From positions 1 to 64,000 of the forward strand of contig JARGFU010000016.1 of assembly GCA_029210625.1 (NCBI GenBank): a stretch of DNA of 64,000 nt. Reading direction: 5' to 3'. The position numbers and the translations under genes were made by a program. The stretch comes from Deltaproteobacteria bacterium. GTDB taxonomy: Bacteria > Myxococcota > Myxococcia > SLRQ01. Positions 1 to 11,100 of the stretch are shown piece after piece. A model generated the notes under the pieces. The model saw nothing but the letters and a program-made list of their open reading frames with translations. It was not told the origin of the DNA and searched no databases. How positions within the stretch are numbered: position 1 is the stretch's first letter; every line of letters starts with the position of its first letter.

Positions 1-1915
1 AGACCGGCGCGCTCCAGTTGCCCGCCCGATCCGAGAAGGTGACCCAGATCTCCTTGGCGCCGTCCAGGAGGGGGTCGAGGAGCGGGTGATCGAGGGTGCG
101 GTTGTAGGGCAGCGCGGTGGCGGCGTCCCAGTCGGTCTGCGCCGGAGGGCAGGGGGGCGTGCCGCAGGCCGCCGGATCGAGGTCGACGAACTTCACCGAG
201 GCCAGGCCGCTGGTGATGTCCACGCCCGGGGCCGGCGCCTCGCTGGCGGTGAGGGTGACCAGCACCGACCCGTCGAGGTCGTTGGAGAAACCCGAGCCGT
301 CCTCGACGACGATCGTGGGCTGCAGGGGCGCCGTCTGGTCGAGGACCACCGTGCCCTGGATCAGTCCGGAGAAGGCCCCGTTGCCGTAGACCTGCGCGGT
401 CACGTTGCGCGTCCCCTCGCTCGCCGCGAGGGTGAAGGTGCCGGTGACGGAGTAGGCGACCCAGCCGCCGTTGGTCGCCGGATCGGGGTTCGCCGGATCT
501 CCCTGGGTGGAGAAGACGGAGGGGTCCTCCGACATCCGCATGTGGGTGGTGCCGGCCGGGGCGTCGAGCTGGTAGCCCACGTCCAGGGTGTTCACGTAGG
601 GGAAGCCGCTGTTGAGGGTCAGGCCGCCCTGCTGCCGCTCGAGGACCGGATCGTTGCCCGCGGCGTCGGTGACCCGGGTGTCCTGCCCGGCGGTGACGGC
701 GAGGCCGCTGATCGAGGTGGTGACGTAGCCGTCGCGGCTCGCGACGATCTCGTAGCCGGTGCCGGCGCAGACGCCCGGGATGCGGAAGGAGCCGTCGGCG
801 GCGGTGAGGGTCACGAAGTTGGTGCCGTTGACCTGCACCAGGATGCCGCTGTGGTCGGTGGAGCCCGAGAGCAGGATCCGGCCGACGATGGCGCCGCGCG
901 AGGCGGCGAGCTGCACCGTGCCCAGGTCGGTGATCTGGCCGGCGGCCACCTGGTTGCCGGCGAGGCGGACCGGCTCCCAGCCGGCGAGGGAGAGATCGAC
1001 CCGGTAGATGCCGGCGGTCATGCCCGAGAGGACGAAGGCGCCGGTGGGATCGGCCGCCGCGCTGTAGAGGGGGGTGGCGCCGATGCCGGCGGAGACGTTG
1101 ACGCCGTCACCCGGCTCGTAGGTGACCGGCGGGGTGGCCGCGCAGACCTCGCGCTCGACGACGCCGGTGATGGCGCCGGGGTTGGAGAGGAGGACGATGG
1201 GATCCGCCTCGGGGGTGGCCGGATCGCCGTCCAGGGTGATGGTCTCGCTGATGCCGATGACCACCCCGGCGATGGTCTGGGTCTCGTAGTTCGGGAAGGA
1301 GATCTCGAAGTCGAAGGTGCCGTCGGAGATCGGGAGGTTGAAGGTTCCGTCCGGCGCCGTGAGCACGTCGAAGGGCCAGCCGATGGTCCGCACCGAGATG
1401 CCGCCGTGGAGGGTGCCGGCCGGGTCGAGGCCCTCGAGGAGCACGGTGCCCATCACCGCCGAGGGAGAGGTCTCGACGGTGGGCATCAGGTCGATGGTCC
1501 CCAGGTCCACGTTCGCCGCCAGGGGCACGGCGATGCTCCGCAGCCGGACCGGGAGGAAGCCGGGCTCGGAGAGCTCGAGGCGGTAGGTCCCGGGCACCAC
1601 GTCGGGGAAGAGGAAGATGCCCTCGGCGTCGGTCCGCGCCGTGCGCTCGCTGGCCGGCGCCTCGCCGCCGTCGGTGCCGGTCGCGGGCGCGTCCTCCTCC
1701 AGGAAGATGCGCACCAGGATGTCCTCGTTCGAGGCGCGGCCGGGCAGGGTCGGGCGGCCGATCGCGTTCACGCCGCCGCGGACGGTGGCCGGCGCGGGGG
1801 TCGAGCCCTCGGGGTCGAAGGGGTTGTCCCGCACGTTGACCTCGGAGTCACACCCTCCGACGACCAGCAGCAGCAACAGCGAACCAAAGAACCATCCCGC
1901 GCGAAGCGTCTTCAT
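1..1915 (-). CDS. Giant surface lipoprotein, paralogue of the next gene (3' end cut by window edge)
   Basis: The first 638 codons are visible; the gene runs off the left edge. Residues 1-22 are a lipoprotein signal (MKTLRAGWFFG, then a Leu/Val stretch ending VVGGC, lipidated Cys22, Asp at +2). About four carboxypeptidase-regulatory-like beta-sandwich domains follow (roughly 35-430), then a linker and the first Ig-like units, each opening with an LDxxxP-type strand. It aligns without net gap to the first 638 codons of the 4,440-aa protein encoded just upstream (constant offset 13,508 bp), so the two are tandem duplicates. The ATG at 1915 is preceded by GGGAGAGG. The protein is probably exported and cell-surface or periplasmic. 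Substrate and role are unknown; adhesion or matrix structure is inference from the repeat architecture only. Confidence 0.85.
   Translation of the reverse strand, partial: MKTLRAGWFFGSLLLLLVVGGCDSEVNVRDNPFDPEGSTPAPATVRGGVNAIGRPTLPGRASNEDILVRIFLEEDAPATGTDGGEAPASERTARTDAEGIFLFPDVVPGTYRLELSEPGFLPVRLRSIAVPLAANVDLGTIDLMPTVETSPSAVMGTVLLEGLDPAGTLHGGISVRTIGWPFDVLTAPDGTFNLPISDGTFDFEISFPNYETQTIAGVVIGISETITLDGDPATPEADPIVLLSNPGAITGVVEREVCAATPPVTYEPGDGVNVSAGIGATPLYSAAADPTGAFVLSGMTAGIYRVDLSLAGWEPVRLAGNQVAAGQITDLGTVQLAASRGAIVGRILLSGSTDHSGILVQVNGTNFVTLTAADGSFRIPGVCAGTGYEIVASRDGYVTTSISGLAVTAGQDTRVTDAAGNDPVLERQQGGLTLNSGFPYVNTLDVGYQLDAPAGTTHMRMSEDPSVFSTQGDPANPDPATNGGWVAYSVTGTFTLAASEGTRNVTAQVYGNGAFSGLIQGTVVLDQTAPLQPTIVVEDGSGFSNDLDGSVLVTLTASEAPAPGVDITSGLASVKFVDLDPAACGTPPCPPAQTDWDAATALPYNRTLDHPLLDPLLDGAKEIWVTFSDRAGNWSAPV
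1..1915. repeat. Tandem-duplicated gene head, copy A
   Basis: Copy A of a ~1.9-kb duplication; copy B lies 13,508 bp away at 13509-15423. The copies show no net length difference across the whole stretch. Identity is uneven: around 660-860 the two are almost or fully identical, while around 880-1300 they differ at many positions, including amino-acid changes. The copy continues past the window edge. Confidence 0.85.
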
Positions 1916-1953
1916 CCCGTTCCTCTCCCGAACCAGGGGCACAAGTCCGCACC

Positions 1954-1977
1954 CGTCCCTCCCCGCCGGGGAGGACG
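1954..1977 (-). promoter_or_regulatory. 5'-leader hairpin of the partial lipoprotein gene
   Basis: CGTCC-C-TCCCC / GGGGA-GGACG forms two 5-bp helices with one bulged C and a GCC loop, 39 bp upstream of the ATG at 1915. Further up (about 1992-1999, minus strand) is TAGGATAG, also present upstream of the paralogue, a possible -10 element. Function is unproven. Confidence 0.4.
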
Positions 1978-2100
1978 GCGTGCGCAAGGCCCCTATCCTA
2001 GCTCACTCGCGGGCTGCCAACCGGTGAGCCAAGTCACTTCGGGGGCGCCGGCGGGAGGAATCCCCCCGCTGGCCCCTATCGGGGAGAGGCGCCAGTTAAA

Positions 2101-5100
2101 TCAGCGGTTTAGGTAATCGCTGATCCGGCCCTCGAGGATGGAGAGGGGCTGGGTGTTGGTGGCGGTGTCGAACCAGGGCATCGGCCGGATCATCCGGCCG
2201 TTGTTGTTGATGCCCGTCCAGCTCCCGACCGAGTCCCAGACCGTCGCGCCCGCGTTGGTGGTGAGGAAGTGCACCGGGGGCCGGGTGAAGCCTCCCAGCC
2301 ACTCGTCGGCCTCGTAGCAGCGGCTCTTGCAGCGCCCCATGCCCCAGGACTCTCCGCCGAAGGTCACCGCGGCCAGGTCGGTGCCGAGGCTGGTGGCCGA
2401 CATCCGAAGCGGGGTCTGGAGGTTGTAGTAGGGGCTGGCCAGGAAGATGCCCCGCGACCACTCGTCGGTCGCGCCGCAGGAGACCTGCTCGTTGCACCAG
2501 GCCAGCTGGTTGCCCCGGGTGACGACGATGCGGTAGCGCAGACCCGAGGTCGTCGGCACCGGGTCGATCCGCATCGCCTTGGGGAAGGCGATGGTGCGGT
2601 TGCGGAAGATCGTCCCGAGGGAAGACCACTCCCCGGCGAGGTCGCAGCCGGTGGTCAGGGTGCAGCGGTAGAGGAAGGTGTCCAGGTTGGTCGGGTTCTC
2701 CCACTCGGGGGTCCAGTAGAGGTAGGTGCCCGCCATGATGGCGAGGGCGCCACCCTCGAAGCTCCGATCCCAGCGGACCGTGGTGAAGTCGGCGAGGGCA
2801 TCGCAGCCGGTGGACTGCTGACAGGAGGAGAGGTTCATCTGGCCGGTGAGCGGGGCCGCGCCCGCGTCGGTCAGGTCCCAGCTCAGGTAGACCCCGGTTC
2901 CGTCGGTCACCATCGAGATCGAGCGGGGCGCGACGTTCGGGGTCGGGACGGCGTCGGTCCCGGTGTCGTTGACGAGCCGGACCTCCTGGAAGTCGGTGGA
3001 GATCGTGCAGGCGGCGTCGATGGTCTTCCACTCGTACTCGAGGTTCTGGGGCTCGGTCGCGTAGGCGTAGGCGACGCTGACCCGGGTGTTGTCCATCGCG
3101 ATGGCCAGGTCGCCGATCATGTCCGGGCCGGGCGCCGAGCCCAGATCCCGTGCGTTCTCGAAGACCGCGGTCTTCCAGTTCGACTGCTGGCCGCAGTTGG
3201 AGCTCAGGGGGCAGGTGGCCACCACGACCTCGCCGGTGACCGGGACGTAGACCACGCCGTGGCAGTTCGAGTTGTTGGCGTACTTGGAGAAGGCGTCGCC
3301 GATGTCGGGGATCAGGTCGAAGACCTGCGCGGGCCAGGCGGTGAAGACCGGCTCGGCCGGTCCCTGGTCCAGTCCGCTGAAGCTCGAGACCACCCCGTGG
3401 TGGGCGGTGGCGTTGAGCGGCGGCACCGGGGTCCCCTCGCTCGCCAGGGTGGCGACGACCACGCTGGAGTCGAAGGGATCGGTGGCGACGGTGCCGTTGT
3501 AGTCGATGCGGTAGCCCTGGATGGAGCTCGTGTTCTGGGCCAGCCAGGAGGCCCGCATGCCGCCCGACTGGAAGTCGGGCAGCAGGGCCCGTCGCATGGG
3601 CGCCCGGGTGGGCGGCTCCATCAGGTAGGTCCGCACCTCGTCGGCGCCAGCGATGATCAGCGGGTTGCCGTCGATGTGGGTGACCAGCGCCTGCGGCCGC
3701 TGGAGGAGCCCCTCGAGGAGGGTGGAGGCGTTCCAGTTCGCGGCGACGCCGCAGTCGCTGGCGTGCGTGTTGCAGCGGGCGCCCAGCAGGTTGCGGGTGC
3801 CCAGGTCGATGGCGGCGGTGCTCAGGATCCCGGCGTGCCAGGTGAGCTGGGCGTCCTGGCCCTCCAGGCGGAACCAGGGTGAGGTGGTCAGGAAGCGGAC
3901 GTCCGCGGCCAGGTTCAGCTCGTAGAGCACGTCTCCGGCGGTGAAGTTCGCCGCGGAGGAGCAGGAGTAGGCGTTCCAGGTGAGCATCGGTGAGCCGATG
4001 TCGCAGGTCCAGAGCATGCCCTCGGCGGTGGTGGCGCCCTCGGCCAGGGAGTGGACGTAGAGCCGCTCGTCACCCTCCTTCACCGTGGTCGAGTAGTGAG
4101 CCCCGCTCCGGGTCCCCAGGTGGACCGCCCGCCAGGGCGTGGTGGTGCCGCAGTTCAGGGTGATCGGGCAGCCGCGCAGGACGGTGCTGTAGGTGCCCGC
4201 GCCGCTGTCGTAGGCGGTCTGGCTGATCCACATGTGGTTCTCCCCGATGTCGAGCTCCAGCGAGGTGTAGTCGTAGGGCCAGCCGATGCCGTTGACGCCG
4301 GCGGGGAGATCGATCGTCGTCGTCCCGGTCGCGATGGCGGCGGGGCCGGACCAGTCGCTGGCGTTCGTGCAGAAGGTGTCCAGGTAGCAGTAGTGGATGT
4401 TGGTCACCGGCGTCGCGCCGTTGACGTCGAGGTAGGCCACCGCGATGGCCTTGCCGCCGGCCGCCGCGTCGAAGGAGAGCCCGGAGGGCTCGGTCGAGGT
4501 CGCGCCGAGGCTCACGTAGTCCCAGTTGGCGACGTCTCCGATCAGATCCGGATCCTGATCGAAGTAGAGCGCCTCGAGGGTGTAGGCGCCGGGGGTGGTG
4601 CCCCGGATGGCGAAGATCCAGACGTGGCTGGCCCAGGAGGTGATCGAGATGGCGCGCAGGTCGGCGCCGCCCGGATCCCAGACCGAGAGGTTGAAGCCGG
4701 CCTCGCTGCAGGGCTGGTTGCGGCCGTCGCAGACGCCCAGCGCGATGCCGCTGCCCGAGGGGCTGATCCGGGGGATGAGGACCTGGCCGCGCCAGCTCAA
4801 GACCTGGTCGTGCCAGTCGGGCACCGAGGGCATGCCGGTGGTGACCGAGGGGGCGAGGCCCACGAAGGCCTCGATCAGCGCGCTCTCCGCGCTCTCGTTG
4901 CCCGCCTGGTCGAAGGCCGAGGCCCGGAACTCGTAGGGGCTGAAGGCCGGCAGCCCGGTCACCCAGTCGGAGGAGGAGGCGAGGTCCGCCGTCGCGATCT
5001 TGGGGCCGCCCTTCTGGTAGACGTGGATCCGGTAGTGATCGAAGCCCGAGCGGACGTCCGCGCCGCCGCTGACGTTGACCAGCGCCGAGGTCGTCCGCGG

Positions 5101-8100
5101 CGAGATGGCGTCGATCCGGGGGACGTCGGGCGGGGTCTGATCCAGCAAGATGTTGTCGGTGGCGTAGTTCGACTCGTTGCCGGCGGCGTCCCGGAGGATG
5201 ACGCCGACCCACTGGTTGCCGTCCCCGACGGGGAGGGTGAAGGCGTGGTCTTCACCGGGGGAGGCCGCCACGCAGGCGGCGGCGAGGCAGTTGGTCCAGG
5301 TGGCGCCGCCGTCGGTGCTGTACTGGGTCGCGTCCGCCGCCCAGAGGCTCAGGGTCACGCCGGTCACGTTGGTGAACTCGGCGCCGCCGTTGATGATCAG
5401 GCCCGGCGAGGTGGGCGCCGTCTCGTCGAGGGTGATCGTGTCGGAGAGGCTGGCGGAGACGTTGCCGGCCTGGTCACGGAAGCGGACGTAGACCGTCTTC
5501 AGGCCGTCGCCGGCCCGCAGGGTGTAGTCGAGGTTGACCGTCCCGCCGGCCGCGTAGGGCTGCCAGGCCACGCCGGAGAAGGTCGGGTCCTCGGCGATCT
5601 GCACCTCGAGGAAGGCCTGGCCGGTCATGTTGTCGAAGGCGCCGGAGATCCGCACGGTGAGGTCGCGGACCATGGTCAGGTTCTGGTTGTTCGACCCCTG
5701 GGCCTTGCCCCAGAGGTTGATCGTCGCGGCGCTGACATCGGGATCCACGTCGTCGAAGCGGATGGTGTCGGCGACGACCGTCGTGCGGCCGGCGACGTCC
5801 TTCAGGCAGACGTAGACCTTCTTCGTGCCGTTGACCGGGTCGAGGCTCCAGATCTTGGTCGAGGCGAAGGCCTCGAAGGGCGCCTGGGTGCAGGGGGCCG
5901 AGGTGTTCGACACCAGCATCTGGGTGACGTCCGCCGCGGCCGTCAGCGCGAGGTTGACGCTCTGGTTGGTGGTGTAGACGTCGTTGTCGTTGATGACCAC
6001 CGAGCCCGTCGGGTTCAGCGTGTCCAGGACGATCGAGTCGGAGTAGGCGCTGCGGTTGCCAGCCCGATCCAGGAGGCAGACCGTGACCGTCTTCGAGCCG
6101 TCCGGCGGGACGAGGCCGATGCTCACCGCCCCCGCGGGGGAGGTGGCCGGCGGGACGACCACGGTGTGGGAGGCCACCGGGATGAGGTTGCAGTCGAGGC
6201 TGCCGTTGGCGAGGTAGTAGCCGATGGTGTCGTTGGAGAAGGTGAGATCCACGCTCACCGTCGAGGTCTGGCTGTAGTCCGCGCCGCCGGCCAGCGCGAT
6301 CGTCCCGGTCGAGGGGACGGTGTCCAGCTCGATGCTGTCGGTGGACGAGGTCGTGTTCCCCGCGGCGTCCCGGAAGCAGGCCGTCACGTTCTTGGTGCCC
6401 TCTCCCGAGGGCAGGGTCCAGGTCTGGCTCGCCACGTAGGGCTGGTAGGCGGCCGTGGCGCAGACCAGGGAGGTGCCGTCCACGACGGAGATCTCCACGC
6501 TGCCGTCCCGGGGGCCGAACTGCAGGGAGACGTCCCGGCGGGTGGTGTAGCCGGGGAGGCCCGCGGTCGAGACGATGGTCAGAGCCGAGGTGGGGCTCAC
6601 GCGATCCAGGATGATGGTGGCCGAGGTGCTCGAGGTCCGGCCCGCGGCGTCCTTCACGCAGACCGAGACGGTCTTCGCGCCGTCGTTCCCGGGGATCAGG
6701 TCGGCCGGATCGAGATCGAAGCTGGCCACCGAGGGGGCGTAGGAGACGTAGGAGGCCGCGCCGCAGTCGATGGCGCCGTTCACGACCGCCATCTCGTCGA
6801 CGTCGGAGGCGGCCGTGAGGGAGAGGTCCACCGTGTCCGAGGTCGTGAAGGCGGCCCCGCCCGCGATCGTCAGGCTGACCGTCGGGTCCACGCGATCGAG
6901 GATGATGTCGTCGCTCTTGGCGACGGTCCAGCCAGCGGCGTCCTTGAAGCAGGCCACCACCGTCCGCAGGCCATCCTGATTCTGGAGGGGGTGGTTGTTC
7001 ACCGGGTTGACGAAGGGGCCGTAGGTGGCGCTCGAGCAGTCGAGGCTCTCGTTGCCGATGGCGACGGTGACGGTCTCGGGGGTCGTCAGGGTGAGGGTCA
7101 CCTGACCGCTGGCGTTCGTCGTGTAGGCGGCGCCGGCGTTGATGGTCAGGGTCGCGGTCGAGGGCGGGTTGGTGTCCAGGGTGATGGCGTCGCTGACCGA
7201 GGCGGTGTTGCCCGCGGCGTCCTTCAGGCAGACGCTGACGGTCTTGCTGCCCTCACCGGCCGGGAGGCTCCAGGCCCGAGCGGCCGAGAAGGGCTCGTAG
7301 GTCACGCTGCCGCAGAGGATCGTCCCGCCGTCGGCCACCGAGATCGCCACGACGTCGGCGGCGGCGGTGATGTCGAGGGTGACCGACTGGGTCCGGGTAT
7401 GGGAGGCGCCGCCGTTGATGGCGACGGAGCCCGAGGGCGCCACCGAGTCGACGAGGATGCTGTCCGAGGCGCTGGCGCGCAGGCCGGCGGCGTCCTCGAA
7501 GCAGACGCTCACGGAGCGCGTGCCCTGGCCGCCCAGGGTCAGCCCCTTGGTGGTGGCGAAGGCCTCCCAGACCAGGGTGCCGTCGCTGCAGACGATGCTG
7601 GCGGCCTCGCGGACCGCCATCAGGACGGTGTCCGCCGGGGCGGAGAGGTTGAGGGTCACGCCGGTCGAGGTGGCGTAGACCGCGCCGGCGTCGATGGCGA
7701 CGGAGCCCGCGGGCGGCGAGGTGTCGAGGGTGACCGTGTCCACCGCGGAGCCGCGGTTGCCGGCCACGTCCCGGAAGCAGGCGACGACGGTCTTCACGCC
7801 ATCACCGCTCGAGGGCGGGAAGGTGGTGCTGGCGGCGGTGGCGCCGGGGGTGACGCTGGTGTAGGTGGCGGCCGCGCAGTCGAGGGAGCCCTCGGCGATG
7901 GCGTAGCCATCGGTGTCGTCGGGGAAGGTCAGCGCCACCGCGAAGGGGGTCGAGGTCGCGTGGGCCTGTCCGCCGGCGAGGGTGATGGTCCCCGCGGGGG
8001 CCGAGGTGTCGAGGGTGATGGTGTCCGAGGCGGAGCCGGTGCGGCCGGCGGCGTCCCGGAAGCAGGCGGTGACGGTCTTGCCGCCGTCGCCGGCCGTGAG

Positions 8101-11100
8101 CACCCAGGTGCGCGGCGTGGTGAAGGGCCCGTAGCTGGCGGTGTCGCAGTCCAGGCTCGCGGCGTTGGCGATCGCGACCTCGGCGACGTCCGCCGGGGCC
8201 GTGAGGTCGAGGCTGACCACCGTGCTGGTGGTGTAGGCGGCGCCCGCCGCGATGCTCAGGGTGCCCGTGGTCGGGCTGGAGGTGTCGAGGATGATCGTGT
8301 CCGAGGCGGAGGCGGTGTTGCCGGCGCCGTCGCGGTAGCAGACGCTCACGGTCTTCGTGCCGTCGGCGCCCGGCAGGGGCCAGGTGAGGGAGGAGACGAA
8401 GGCCTGATAGGTCGCGCTGCCGCAGTTGATGGTGGCGCCGTCGGCGACCGCGAGCTGGGTGGTGTCCGACGGGGCGCTGAAGGTGAGGGTGACGCTGCTG
8501 TCGGTGTCGTAGAGGGCGCCGTTGTCGATGCTGACGCTCCCCACCGGGGCGCTGCGATCGAGGAGGATGGTGTCCTGCGCGGTCACGGCCCGGCCGCCGG
8601 CCTCCCGGATGCATGCCACGACGGTCTTCACCCCGTCGCCGCTCGAGATCGTGAAGGAGGTCGACGCGGAGGTGTTGCCCACGGTGACCGCGGTGTAGGT
8701 CGCGCTGCCGCAGTCGAGGGCGTTCTCGGCCAGGGCGTAGCCGTTGGTGTCGGCGAGGAAGGAGAGGCCGACCGCGACCGAGAGGTCGGCGCTGTAGGCG
8801 CTGCCCGCGTCGAGGCTGAGGGCGCCCGTCGGCGGGGCGGTGTCGAGGGTGATGGCGTCGGTGGTGCTGCTGGTGCGGCCGGCGGCGTCCTTGAAGCAGA
8901 CGCTGACGCTCTTGCTGCCGTCGGCGCCCGGGAGGGTGTGGGCGACGAGGCTGGCGAAGGGCTGGTAGCTGGCCGTGCCGCAGTTGATGGTCGCGCCGTT
9001 GGCGATGGCCAGGCTCGTGGTGTCCGGCGGAGCGGAGAGCGCCAGGCTCACGCTGGCGGAGAAGGTGTAGCCGGCCGGGGAGGCCACGAGGGTGTAGCCG
9101 CTGGTGTCACCCTGGATGGAGAGGGTCCCGGCCGGATCGGTGGTGTCGAGGGTGATGGTGTCCTGGGCGCTGGCGGTGAGGCCGGCCGCGTCCTTGAAGC
9201 AGACGCTGACGGTCTTGGTGCCGTCGGGGCCCGGCAGGGGCCAGGCCAGGGGGGAGGCGAAGCCCTGGTAGGTCGCCGTGCCGCAGTTGATGCTCGCGCC
9301 GTCGGCCACCGCCAGCTCGGCGGTGTCGGCGGGGGCGCTGAAGGCGAGGGAGGCGGCGCCCGTCGTGTTGTAGGTGGCGCCGAGATCGATGGTGATCGTC
9401 CCGGAGGGCGGCGTGGTGTCGAGGATGATGGTGTCGGCGCTCCAGGCGGTGTTGGTGGCCGCGTCGATGAAGCAGGCCGAGACGGTCTTGGTGCCGTCCC
9501 CGGCGGCGAGGGTGTGGGTCGTGCTCGCGGCCGTGTCTCCCACGGTGACCGGGGTGTAGGTGGCGGAGGCGCAGTCGATGACCCCGTCGCCCAGGGCGTA
9601 GCCGGTGGTGTCGTCGGGGAAGGCCAGGGCCACGGCCACGGTGGTCCCGGTGGTGTAGGCGACGCCGGCGGCGAGGGTGATCGTGCCCGTGGGGCTGGAG
9701 GCGTCGAGGATGATGATCGCCGAGGTGGTGCCGGTGCGTCCGGCGGCGTCCCGGAAGCAGGCCACCAGGTTCTTCGAGCCGAGGGCCGCGGAGAGCGTGA
9801 AGGCCATCGAGGGGGTGTAGGGCTGGTAGGCGGCCGTGGCGCAGTCGAGGGTGGCGGCCTCTCGCACCGCCAGGCCCGTCACGTCGGTGGAGGCGGTGAA
9901 GTCGAGGACCACGGACGCGGTCTGGGTGTGGGTCGCGCCGGCGTCGATGGTCATCGAGCCGGTGGGGTTCGCCGTGTCGAGGGTGATCGTGTCGCTGGCG
10001 CTGTCCCGGTTGCCGGCGGCGTCCTCGAGGCAGGCGGTGACGGTCTTGAGGCCGTCGCCCGCGGAGAGGGACCAGGTGAAGGGAGAGGAGAAGCCCACGT
10101 AGGTGGCCGTGGCGCAGTCGAGGGTCGCGGCGTTGGCGATCGACATCCGGGCGGTGTCGGCCGGGACGGCGAAGCGCAGGGAGACGGTGGTGCCGGTGGC
10201 ATAGGTGGCGCCGCCGTCGATGGTGACGGTGCCCGAGGGCAGGCCGGTGTCGAGGATGATGGCCGCGGAGGTGGAGATCACCCGGCCGGCGGCCTCCCGC
10301 ACGCAGGCGACGACCGTCTTGGTGCCGTCTCCGGCGGAGAGGGTGAAGCTGGTCGAGGCCGAGGTGTTGCCGATGGTGACGGCGGTGTAGGTCGCGTTCG
10401 CGCAGTCGAGGGACGACTCGGCCAGGGCATAGCCGCTGGTGTCGTCGAGGAAGGAGAGCCCCACGGCGACGCCGAGATCACGGGTGTAGGCGGCGCCGGA
10501 GTCGAGGGTCAGCCCCAGGGTGGGCGGCGCGGTGTCGAGGGTGATCGAGGCGCTGGTCGAGGCCGTGTTCCCGGCGGCGTCCTTGAAGCAGACGCTGACG
10601 TCCTTGGAGCCGTCGCCCGCCGGCAGGGTGTGGGGGATCACGCCGGCGAAGGCCCGGTAGGTGGCGGTGTTGCAGTCGAGGGTCGGGCCGTCCGCCAGGG
10701 CGACCTGGGTGGTGTCGGCGGGCGCGGAGAGCAGAGCCTGCACCGCCGGCGAGAAGGTGTAGCCCGTGCCGCTCCCGGCGAGGGTGTAGCCCGAGGTGTC
10801 ACCCTGGAGGGCGATCGTCCCGGCGGGGAGGGTGGTGTCCAGGACGATCTCGTCCTGCAGGGGCGCGGTGTTCCCGGCGGTGTCCTCCAGGCAGCCGTAC
10901 ACCGTCCGGGTGCCGTCGCCGGCGGCGAGGGTCCAGGCCCGGCTCGGGGCGAAGGCCTGCCAGCCGGTGGCGGCGTCGCAGTCGGCGATGGCCGTGTTCG
11001 AGAAGGTCATCCGGGCGGTGTCGCCCGGCGCCACGATCTCGAGCTGCACGCCCACGGCGTCGGTGTAGAGCGCGCCCCCGTCGATCGCGAGGGTGCCCAC

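Noticed and set aside
86-2116. Plus-strand open frame of 676 codons opposite the partial lipoprotein gene
   Set aside because: Same kind of antisense shadow; composition is Gly/Val/Arg/Asp-rich with no fold, and the opposite strand is the clear paralogue.
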